Shown: piece by piece, positions 5,939-11,331 of the stretch
Layout: each line of letters begins with the position of its first letter
Position numbering within the stretch: position 1 is the first letter of the stretch
From: Verrucomicrobia bacterium UBA6775
GTDB taxonomy: Bacteria; Verrucomicrobiota; Verrucomicrobiia; Limisphaerales; UBA1096
NCBI GenBank assembly: GCA_002453165.1
Contig: DKGH01000075.1
Location: forward strand, 1 to 11,331
Reading direction: 5' to 3'
Length of the DNA: 11,331 bases
Position numbers and translations under genes: made by a program
The notes under the pieces: model-generated
Databases searched by the model: none
What the model saw: the letters and a program-made list of their open reading frames with translations, nothing else
Told to the model about the DNA's origin: nothing

Positions 5939-6534
5939 AATTCTACGATCGTCTGTTCGTCGGCGATGGGCTGTATCTCATCGCGGGTCGGCACACGCAG
6001 CACGGTACCGCGAAAGGCGTCCTTCTCCAACTGCAACCACTCGGGCACCACACGACTGGTGGAGTATTCCAGGTTGCGGGTGGCCAACTGGCGCGAGGCG
6101 CTTCGATCCTTGACCTCCACGACATCATTGATCTTGGCGGTATACGAAGGAATAGTCATCTTGCCGCCATTCACACTCACATGGCCATGGGAAACCATCT
6201 GGCGTGCCTGGGCGCGGGTGGCCCCAAAACCAAGCCGGTAGACGATGTTGTCCAGGCGGCTCTCAAGCAACTGCAGCATAATCTCACCGGTCACACCGCG
6301 GTGACGGCGTGCCTTCTCATAAATCGAGCGAAACTGCTTCTCCATCAACCCGTAGTGGAAGCGGAGCTTCTGCTTCTCCATCAACGCCAGCGCGTAGTCG
6401 GAATGCTTGCGACGGGCGCGCGGCCCGTGTGTGCCCGGGGGATAATTCTTGCGCTCGAGATACTTCGAGGGGCCAAAAACCGGGACGCCGAATCGTCGGC
6501 TAATCTTGTCGCGTGGACCTGTGTATCGTGCCAT
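5926..6534 (-). CDS. rpsD: 30S ribosomal protein uS4
   Basis: S4 is a primary 16S rRNA binder that nucleates small-subunit assembly and, in several bacteria, represses its own operon. The 202-residue product starts MARYTGPRDKISRRFGVPVF and has the N-terminal domain (about 1-90) with PPGTHGPRARRKHSDYAL, then the S4 RNA-binding domain (about 92-155) with ESRLDNIVYRLGFGATRAQARQMVSHGHV, followed by a C-terminal beta region. The four zinc-binding cysteines of the C-plus type are absent, so this is a C-minus S4. Length is typical. The ATG at 6534 is preceded by AAGGA at about 9-nt spacing, a good Shine-Dalgarno sequence. Its last codons form one arm of the 11-bp complementarity with the rpoA leader. 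Confidence 0.98.
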   Translation of the reverse strand: MARYTGPRDKISRRFGVPVFGPSKYLERKNYPPGTHGPRARRKHSDYALALMEKQKLRFHYGLMEKQFRSIYEKARRHRGVTGEIMLQLLESRLDNIVYRLGFGATRAQARQMVSHGHVSVNGGKMTIPSYTAKINDVVEVKDRSASRQLATRNLEYSTSRVVPEWLQLEKDAFRGTVLRVPTRDEIQPIADEQTIVEFYSR

Positions 6535-6548
6535 GCCTTAAATTCCTT

Positions 6549-7202
6549 TTATACCCTGCGCCGCTTCTTGGGGCGGCAACCGTTGTGCGGGATCGGAGTG
6601 ACGTCGCGAATGGAGGTGATCTCCAGACCCACGGCCTGCAACGCGCGAATCGCAGATTCACGACCGGAACCCGGTCCCTTGACGCGGACTTCGACCTCTT
6701 TCAACCCATGGGACATGGCCCGACGGGCGGCGTCCTGCGCTACTTTTTGAGCGGCGTAAGAGGTGCTTTTGCGCGAACCGCGGAAGCCGGTCTTGCCGGC
6801 GGTCGACCAGGCGATCAGGTTGCCCTGCTTGTCGGTCAGCGAAACGTGCGTGTTGTTGAACGTGGCCAGAATGGTAGCGACGCCAGAGTGGACGTTCTTT
6901 GATTTCTTCGCCTTGACGACCTTCGTCGGTGCGGGGTCATCGCTGGTCAGGAGTTCCTGTGCCGAGGGAGCCGCGACGTTTGAGGGATCTTCCTCCTCTT
7001 CCGGCTTGGCCTCCTCTTTTGCCTCAGGCTTGGCCTCCGCCTTGGGAGCATCCTTTTTTTCCTCGGGCTTGGCCTCCGCCGGCACCTCCGTCTTGGCCTG
7101 GTTTTCTTCAGCGGGAGCTTCCGCAGCCACTTCCGGCTTGGTTTCCGCCGCCTCGGGCTGGGTTGCCTCAGGTTGTTGCGCTTGGTTTTCTTCGTCCGCC
7201 AT
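6549..7202 (-). CDS. rpsK: 30S ribosomal protein uS11 with acidic/Lys-rich N-terminal extension
   Basis: S11 forms the platform of the small subunit near the mRNA exit. The conserved core runs from about residue 95 (KKSKNVHSGVATILATFNNTHVS at 99 onwards) to the C-terminal CRPKKRRRV, including KGPGSGRESAIRAL and the DVTPIPHNGCRPKKRR signature. The family is usually about 125-130 residues and this one is 217. The extra N-terminal stretch of about 94 residues is made almost entirely of Glu, Ala, Pro, Lys and Gln (repeats such as EAKPE), predicted disordered. The frame is uninterrupted. ATG at 7202 begins MADEENQAQQ, 18 bp after the rpsM stop and without a Shine-Dalgarno sequence; an alternative start near the core (no Met between residues 2 and 143) is not available, so the extension appears real. 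It ends 14 bp before rpsD. Confidence 0.97.
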   Translation of the reverse strand: MADEENQAQQPEATQPEAAETKPEVAAEAPAEENQAKTEVPAEAKPEEKKDAPKAEAKPEAKEEAKPEEEEDPSNVAAPSAQELLTSDDPAPTKVVKAKKSKNVHSGVATILATFNNTHVSLTDKQGNLIAWSTAGKTGFRGSRKSTSYAAQKVAQDAARRAMSHGLKEVEVRVKGPGSGRESAIRALQAVGLEITSIRDVTPIPHNGCRPKKRRRV

Positions 7203-7220
7203 GATGGTCAGTCTGTTAAA

Positions 7221-7616
7221 TTAATGAATGCCGGCCTTGGCATTGGGGTTACTCTTCGCACCCACGGTTTTCTTTTTGCCCTTGCGTGTACGGGCGTTGG
7301 TGGAGGTGCGCTGGCCACGAACCGGAAGGCCGCGTGAATGGCGCATGCCGCGATAGGACTTGATGGCCTGCAACCGCTTGAGGTTTAGACTGCGCTCGCG
7401 GCGCAGATCGCCCTCGACCAGGTAGTCGCCCTCCTGAAGGACGTGCACGATCTTGGACAACTCGTTCTCGTCCAGGTTCTTGGCGCGGGTGGCGGGGTCG
7501 ATGCCAGTCTTCTCCACGATCTCCTTGGCGATCTTGGGCCCGATGCCATAGACGTAGCGCAACGCTATGTCGATGCGCTTGTTGGCAGGAATGTCTACTC
7601 CGATGATTCTGGGCAT
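7221..7616 (-). CDS. rpsM: 30S ribosomal protein uS13
   Basis: S13 sits in the small-subunit head and contacts the P-site tRNA and bridge B1. The 131-residue product has the N-terminus MPRIIGVDIPANKRIDIALRY, the helix-two-turn-helix region YGIGPKIAKEIVEKTGIDP and the C-terminal signature SYRGMRHSRGLPVRGQRTSTNARTRKG that passes into a basic tail. Length is near the family norm of about 120-126. ATG at 7616 has a clear Shine-Dalgarno sequence (AAAGGA, about 7-nt spacing). The gene follows rpmJ by 16 bp, the standard start of the alpha operon segment. I see no S4-type leader pseudoknot in this short gap, in contrast to E. coli. Confidence 0.98.
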   Translation of the reverse strand: MPRIIGVDIPANKRIDIALRYVYGIGPKIAKEIVEKTGIDPATRAKNLDENELSKIVHVLQEGDYLVEGDLRRERSLNLKRLQAIKSYRGMRHSRGLPVRGQRTSTNARTRKGKKKTVGAKSNPNAKAGIH

Positions 7617-7632
7617 TGTCTAATCCTTTCGT

Positions 7633-7749
7633 TCAACCCTGACGCTGCTTGTGGCGCGGGTTGGAGCTGCAAATAACGCGAACCACGCCCTTCCGGCGGA
7701 TGATCCGGCAGTGCTCGCAAAGTCGCTTTACAGATGCGCGTACTTTCAT
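7633..7749 (-). CDS. rpmJ: 50S ribosomal protein bL36
   Basis: This 38-residue gene was found by translating the gap between infA and rpsM: it reads MKVRASVKRLCEHCRIIRRK and ends in RHKQRQG with TGA at 7633-7635. The zinc ligands C11, C14, C27 and H33 are all in place (CEHC, then C, then H), so this is the zinc-ribbon form of L36. Length matches the family's usual 37-38 residues. It begins 15 bp after the infA stop and ends 16 bp before rpsM, the classic infA-rpmJ-rpsM order. The leader contains GAG about 8 nt upstream of the start, a weak Shine-Dalgarno sequence. Confidence 0.97.
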   Translation of the reverse strand: MKVRASVKRLCEHCRIIRRKGVVRVICSSNPRHKQRQG

Positions 7750-7764
7750 TTTACGTTCTCGTTT

Positions 7765-7983
7765 CTATTTATTTTCAAAAACCAACACGCCGTTGCTGAA
7801 ATCAGCAGGCGATATTTCCAAACTCACTTCGTCCCCCGGCCTGATGCCGGGCACCTTTTTCCGTTGCCTGAACGGAACCCTGGCAAACAACCGGTGGCCG
7901 TTGGCCAGTTCCACCAGGAAGGTCGCGGGGGGACGATGCTCCCTCACAATGCCTCTGGCCTGGATGGCAGGTTGTCCGGGCAT
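7765..7983 (-). CDS. infA: translation initiation factor IF-1
   Basis: IF-1 occupies the ribosomal A site during initiation. The 72-residue product has the OB fold and matches the family along its length: IQARGIVREHRPPATFLVELANGHRL corresponds to the usual IE.QG.V.E.LPN..F.VEL.NGH, and GDEVSLEISPADFSNGVLVF to GD.V.VE.SPYDL.KGRI.F. The middle is divergent: FARVPFRQRKKVPGI replaces the common AHISGKMRKNYIRI, keeping the RK.  ATG at 7983 lies inside the map gene, giving a 40-nt overlap in another frame. This start is favoured because it gives the normal number of residues before the fold, and GGAG precedes it at about 8-nt spacing. The location between map and rpmJ is standard. Confidence 0.94.
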   Translation of the reverse strand: MPGQPAIQARGIVREHRPPATFLVELANGHRLFARVPFRQRKKVPGIRPGDEVSLEISPADFSNGVLVFENK

Positions 7984-8723
7984 GTCAAAATCTCCGGTTC
8001 ACCGTCGGTCACGAGGATGGTGTGCTCAAAATGAGCCGAAGGCAACCCGTCCCGGGCCACCACCGTCCAGCCATCCTCCAGCATCTCCACGTGACGTTGG
8101 CCAAGGTTGACCATCGGCTCGATGGCCAGTGTCATTCCCGGCTTCAAAACCGGTGAGCGTCTTCCGCCATCGTCGAAGTTGGGAATTTGGGGATCCTCGT
8201 GAACTTTTTTGCCCACGCCGTGCCCGACAAATTCCCGCACGATGCTGTATCCGTTGGCCTCAGCAGTTCCCTGAATCGCCCGCGAGATTTCCACGACCTT
8301 GTTGCCAGCCAGCGCTTGGCCAAGCCCGTCGTAAAGGGCCTGCTCGGTCACTTCCATCAGTCGCTGTACCGCCGGGTCGCACCCGCCAACCACTACCGTG
8401 GTGGCGTTGTCGCCGATGAACCCCTCGTAGCGCACGCCAACATCCACGCTGACAATGTCGCCAAATTGCACCCGCCGTTGCGAGGCCAAGCCGTGTACGA
8501 CCTCCTCGTTGACCGAGATGCAGATATTGCAGGGATAATCCCGGTAGCCCAGAAACGCGCTTTTACCGCCGTGATGGCGGATGCGTTCCCCGCCGTACTG
8601 GTCGATTTCCAGCGTGCTCATGCCCGGTTTGACGTAGGCGGCCACCTCGCGCAGCACGGTCGAGGATACCCCGCCGGCCAAGCGCATGGCCTCTATCTCA
8701 TGATCTTTCTTAATATGGATCAT
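7944..8723 (-). CDS. map: methionine aminopeptidase, type I
   Basis: Map removes the initiator methionine from nascent proteins. The 259-residue product has the pita-bread fold signatures and all expected metal ligands: D94 and D105 (SVDVGVRYEGFIGDN), H168 (GHGVGKKVHEDP), E202 (LAIEPMVN) and E233 (HFEHTILVT), with substrate-contacting H77 and H175. It lacks an N-terminal zinc-finger extension, so it is the short bacterial type. ATG at 8723 (MIHIKKDHEIEAMR) has GGGAG about 5 nt upstream. The gene ends 40 nt inside infA, so translation of the two is likely coupled. Residues 134-137 (LGQA) are encoded by one copy of the GCTTGGCCAAGC palindrome. The usual upstream neighbour adk is absent. Confidence 0.97.
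   Translation of the reverse strand: MIHIKKDHEIEAMRLAGGVSSTVLREVAAYVKPGMSTLEIDQYGGERIRHHGGKSAFLGYRDYPCNICISVNEEVVHGLASQRRVQFGDIVSVDVGVRYEGFIGDNATTVVVGGCDPAVQRLMEVTEQALYDGLGQALAGNKVVEISRAIQGTAEANGYSIVREFVGHGVGKKVHEDPQIPNFDDGGRRSPVLKPGMTLAIEPMVNLGQRHVEMLEDGWTVVARDGLPSAHFEHTILVTDGEPEILTCPDNLPSRPEAL
8314..8325. repeat. GCTTGGCCAAGC palindrome, copy 5, inside map
   Basis: This perfect 12-bp palindrome in map is read on the minus strand as GLGQAL (residues 133-138), the same LGQA reading frame as copy 3 next to the Sel1 signal peptide. From memory of E. coli Map, the segment between ALY and GHG is the same length in both proteins, so here the motif replaces residues and does not add any. Confidence 0.82.
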
Positions 8724-8820
8724 GCCGTCTCCCGGCGCCTGGGCGCCTGATCCAGGGCCAAGCCAAAGCCTGGCCGGTTACTTTCAATGAACAAACAGCC
8801 GGAGGAGTTCACCACCAGCC
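8724..8820 (-). other. secY-map intergenic gap with imperfect hairpin, no adk
   Basis: The 97-bp gap holds no ORF; adenylate kinase, which often sits between secY and map, is not here. An imperfect stem of about 8 bp (GGCCAAGC with GCCTGGCC, one mismatch, loop of 4) lies at 8756-8775 and resembles a degenerate copy of the GCTTGGCCAAGC repeat. It has no T tract, so it is not a convincing terminator. Next to it is a short GGCGCCTG direct repeat (about 8734-8749). Confidence 0.35.
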
Positions 8821-10236
8821 CTAGAAGCGACCACGTACGCGGCCCTTCCTCAAAAATCCGTCATAGTGCCGCATCAACAAATACGACTCCATCTGCCGCA
8901 TCGTGTCCAGCGTGACACCCACGGCAATCAAAATACTTGTACCCCCGAAAAACTGGGAAACCTGATAGGGGATATTCTGAGCATCACCGAGAATCATCGG
9001 AATGATCGCGATGATTACCAGAAACGACGCACCGGCAAACGTGATGCGGCTCATCGTCTTGTGCAAAAAGTCACTGGTCGCCTTGCCGGGTCGCACGCCC
9101 GGAATGTAGCCCCCGTTTTTCTTCAGGTTATCGGCGATCTCAATCTCGTTGAATGTCGTTGCCACCCAGAAGTAGGCGAAGAACATAATCATCAGCGCAT
9201 AGGTCACGTAGTAAAACCAGTGACCCGCCTCAAACCAAGTTGCCGCAGTCAGGAAAATCTCTTCCCAGCCCTCAATTGATCCGAGGCTTCGAAGCACCAT
9301 GCCCGGGAACATTAGAATGGCCTGGGCGAAAATCAGCGGCATCACGCCGGAGTAGTTGACTCGCAGCGGCATGAAGGAACTGCCCCCGGCATACACCTTG
9401 CGGCCCACGGCGCGCTGCGCGTGCTGCACCGGAATCTTGCGCTGCGCCTGAGTCACGGCCACCACGGCGGCTACCACGGCCAAGAGCAGGAAGATCAGGA
9501 AGATGCCCTCAAACATACTCCGCGTCATGGTGGGATCAGCGCCAGTCCATTGCTGCGGCGCAAACATTTCCCAAACCATCGGCAGGGCCCGCGGCAAATC
9601 TGCCACGATGCCGATTGTGATCACCAGCGACACACCGTTGCCGATACCGCGCTCGGTGATTTGCTCACCCAGCCACATCAACAACATGGTACCGCACGTC
9701 AGCGCCATCATGGTCTGCAGGTGATAGGCGATGCCCCCCGTAGCAAGGACTCCCTTATCGTAACCAGGCAAAACCGTTTCAGGACTCAACCAACCCAGCG
9801 ACATGACATAGCCCTGCCCCAGGCATAGGAACAGCGTCATGACACGGCCAATCTGCATAATCTTCACCCGACCGCCCTCTTCCCGCGAGAGGCGCGAGAG
9901 CCTCGGGATGATTGGCGTCATCAACTGCAGAATAATCGTGGCACTGATGTAAGGCATGATCCCCAGTCCGCCGATGGAGCAGCGTTCCCACGCTCCACCG
10001 GTGAACATGCTGTAAATGCCGAGAAAACCAATGCCTTCCTGGCTCTGCTTTTCGCGGAGATCCGAAAAATAGTCCTGCAACTGAACGCCATCGAGCCCGG
10101 GAATCGGCACCCAGGCGATCAGGCGACAGACGGCCAACACCAACAACGTGAATATGATACGATCCCGCAACTCCGGAATTTTGAAGCAATTCCGGAAACC
10201 GGTGATCATTCGTGAGATTGCGTTGTCCTTAGCCAT
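8821..10236 (-). CDS. secY: preprotein translocase subunit SecY
   Basis: SecY is the channel of the Sec translocon in the inner membrane, acting with SecE, SecG and SecA. The 471-residue product has the ten expected membrane segments, beginning at about residues 25-45 (IIFTLLVLAVCRLIAWVPIPG). It carries the plug-adjacent signature GIMPYISATIILQLM at 92-106, the second signature WLGEQITERGIGNGVSL at 188-204, and the cytosolic loop QAQRKIPVQHAQR at 263-275 that docks SecA and ribosomes. The C-terminus reads GGTSILIAVGVTLDTMRQMESYL before a basic tail. Length is slightly above the usual 430-450, partly from the periplasmic loop at about 50-75. ATG at 10236 fits the family; its leader GAAAAACAA has no Shine-Dalgarno sequence. 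It follows rplO by 30 bp, and in an operon with ribosomal proteins its level is matched to ribosome output. Confidence 0.98.
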   Translation of the reverse strand: MAKDNAISRMITGFRNCFKIPELRDRIIFTLLVLAVCRLIAWVPIPGLDGVQLQDYFSDLREKQSQEGIGFLGIYSMFTGGAWERCSIGGLGIMPYISATIILQLMTPIIPRLSRLSREEGGRVKIMQIGRVMTLFLCLGQGYVMSLGWLSPETVLPGYDKGVLATGGIAYHLQTMMALTCGTMLLMWLGEQITERGIGNGVSLVITIGIVADLPRALPMVWEMFAPQQWTGADPTMTRSMFEGIFLIFLLLAVVAAVVAVTQAQRKIPVQHAQRAVGRKVYAGGSSFMPLRVNYSGVMPLIFAQAILMFPGMVLRSLGSIEGWEEIFLTAATWFEAGHWFYYVTYALMIMFFAYFWVATTFNEIEIADNLKKNGGYIPGVRPGKATSDFLHKTMSRITFAGASFLVIIAIIPMILGDAQNIPYQVSQFFGGTSILIAVGVTLDTMRQMESYLLMRHYDGFLRKGRVRGRF

Positions 10237-10266
10237 TTGTTTTTCAGCGGGCAGTCAAACGTCGGC

Positions 10267-10740
10267 TTACTCGGAAGCCTTGGCTTCCGCCTTGGCGTCC
10301 ACTTCGCAGCTGCCGCCCTTCCCCTCAATTGCCGCCCTGGCACTCGCGCTGAACGCGGCCGCCTTGACGGTCAGTTTCTTCTCCAGTTCGCCCTGACCCA
10401 AAATCTTTACGCCATCGCCGCGGCCGTTCACCAAACCGGCTGCGCGCAGCGCTGCCTCGTCAACGGTGGCCCCGTCGTCAAACTGGTTCAGGCTCTCTAG
10501 GTTGACCGGGATGTACACAGTGGCAAATTTCTTGTTGTTAAAACCACGCTTGGGCAGACGGCGGGCGAGTGGCAACTGGCCGCCCTCGAAACCAGGACGT
10601 GTCGATGACCCGGAACGGGAACCCTGCCCCTTTTGACCGCGGGTGCTGGTGTGCCCACCACGACCGCTGCCCGGCCCGCGACCAATGCGCTTGCGCCGGT
10701 GCTTGGATCCGTCGGCTGGTTTTAAATCGTGTAATCTCAT
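10267..10740 (-). CDS. rplO: 50S ribosomal protein uL15
   Basis: L15 is a late-assembling protein of the large subunit. The 157-residue product starts MRLHDLKPADGSKHRRKRIGRG and has the Gly/Arg-rich N-terminal extension GPGSGRGGHTSTRGQKGQGSRSG, followed by RPGFEGGQLPLARRLPKRGF, the classic family signature. The C-terminal globular part extends to about residue 145 and ends with a short Ala/Lys/Glu tail (KAEAKASE). Length is close to the usual 144-150. ATG at 10740 fits the family. The leader CCAGATTTAAA has no Shine-Dalgarno sequence. It starts only 12 bp after the rpsE stop, so rpmD (L30), normally between these two genes, is absent here. Confidence 0.98.
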   Translation of the reverse strand: MRLHDLKPADGSKHRRKRIGRGPGSGRGGHTSTRGQKGQGSRSGSSTRPGFEGGQLPLARRLPKRGFNNKKFATVYIPVNLESLNQFDDGATVDEAALRAAGLVNGRGDGVKILGQGELEKKLTVKAAAFSASARAAIEGKGGSCEVDAKAEAKASE

Positions 10741-10752
10741 TTTAAATCTGGT

Positions 10753-11331
10753 TTACGCCTCAGCGGTTGCCGGTTCCTCGGCCTTGCCTCGGCTCTTCAT
10801 CACTTCGCAGCGGTCGCGCAATTCGAGCAGTCCCTTGAGGGTCGCCTTGGCCACGTTGACCGGGTTGTTCGAGCCCAGCGACTTGCTGAGCATGTTCCGC
10901 ACGCCGACCAATTCGCACACGGCACGAACGGTCTTACCGGCGATGATTCCGGTACCGGGAGAGGCCGGGCGCAACAGCACCTTGGCCCCGTCGTATCGAC
11001 TCAGCACCTCGTGCGGGATGGTGGTGTCCAAAAGTGTCACATCCACCAGGCGGGTGCGGGCGTCCTCGGAGGCCTTGCGAATGCAGTCGGCAACCTGATT
11101 GGCCTTGCCCTGCCCCATGCCCACACGGCCCTTCTTGTCTCCCACGACCACTGTGGCACTGAAGCCAAAACGGCGGCCGCCCTTAACCACCTTAGCCGAA
11201 CGGTTGATGCACAAGACCTTCTCGGAAAATTCATCCTGCGGCTCGTCGGATGGGCCGTTGTCACGTCCGCGACGGGGGCCACCCGGGCCACGTCCTCCGG
11301 GTCCGCGCCCTCCCGGCCCACGACCACCGGG
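10753..11331 (-). CDS. rpsE: 30S ribosomal protein uS5, 5' end cut off, with GGRGP-repeat N-terminal extension
   Basis: S5 lies near the mRNA entry channel and affects decoding fidelity. The open frame reaches the window edge, so the start is not seen; 192 residues are visible. The S5 N-terminal double-stranded-RNA-binding-like domain is clear (CINRSAKVVKGGRRFGFSATVVVGDKKGRVGMGQGKA), followed by the C-terminal domain (GIIAGKTVRAVCELVGVRNMLSKSLGSNNPVNVAKATLKGL) and a short Lys/Glu/Ala tail. Upstream of EKVLCINR lies a stretch of about 35 visible residues with three GGRGP units (11328-11284), then GGPRRGR and an acidic part (DEPQDEFSE). This exceeds the usual short S5 N-terminus. A TTG at 11214 could be mistaken for a start, but it would cut off conserved EKVLCINR residues. 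A weak point is the missing 5' end, so the full extension length is unknown. Confidence 0.96.
   Translation of the reverse strand, partial: PGGRGPGGRGPGGRGPGGPRRGRDNGPSDEPQDEFSEKVLCINRSAKVVKGGRRFGFSATVVVGDKKGRVGMGQGKANQVADCIRKASEDARTRLVDVTLLDTTIPHEVLSRYDGAKVLLRPASPGTGIIAGKTVRAVCELVGVRNMLSKSLGSNNPVNVAKATLKGLLELRDRCEVMKSRGKAEEPATAEA

Noticed and set aside
5896..6750. Plus-strand open frame of 284 codons antisense to rpsD and the end of rpsK
   Set aside because: It spans two minus-strand ribosomal protein genes and has no protein-like features of its own.
7008..7080. Recurring GGCTTGGCCTCC in rpsK as more copies of the palindrome
   Set aside because: Only the GCTTGGCC half is present, and the recurrence follows from the repeated EAKPE residues of the S11 extension.
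11212..11214. TTG as the start codon of rpsE
   Set aside because: It would remove conserved residues just upstream (EKV before LCINR), and the frame stays open with a meaningful extension to the window edge.

Overview
The window is a bacterial chromosome segment dominated by the distal spc operon and the alpha operon, all on the minus strand. Read 5' to 3' on that strand (right to left) the order is rpsE (cut by the window edge), rplO, secY, map, infA, rpmJ, rpsM, rpsK, rpsD, rpoA, rplQ. A strong Rho-independent terminator follows rplQ. The order is textbook, except that rpmD (L30) is missing between rpsE and rplO and adk is missing between secY and map. Beyond the terminator come a large secreted Sel1-repeat protein (minus strand), a small membrane protein on the plus strand and, divergent from it, ruvB.

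The content suggests a Gram-negative bacterium of the PVC group, most likely Verrucomicrobiota. The basis is the C-minus form of S4, the style of the RpoA and S4 sequences, the lack of rpmD, Ala/Glu-rich disordered tails on ribosomal proteins and a large Sel1-repeat periplasmic protein. This is recognition from memory, not a database result. Base composition is moderately GC-rich and fairly uniform, with no mobile element, tRNA, rRNA or CRISPR array.

The core genes work together: S5, L15, L36, S13, S11, S4 and L17 are ribosomal proteins, IF-1 is an initiation factor, RpoA is the RNA polymerase alpha subunit, SecY is the protein-export channel and Map trims N-terminal methionine. RuvB is the Holliday-junction branch-migration motor. 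The Sel1 protein and the small membrane protein have no assignable pathway.

The most unusual signals are not whole genes. (1) A 12-bp palindrome, GCTTGGCCAAGC, occurs five times, inside genes in two reading frames and in one intergenic gap, twice as partial 12-bp tandem arrays. (2) The rpsD-rpoA junction holds four complementary pairs, including a perfect 11-bp pair that starts in the last codons of rpsD and a second stem whose loop contains its partner, so a pseudoknot or switch is possible. (3) S5, S11 and L17 carry long low-complexity extensions. (4) infA starts inside map with a 40-nt overlap. (5) Several operon genes lack a Shine-Dalgarno sequence and instead have A-rich leaders. No gene-free stretch exceeds about 115 bases.
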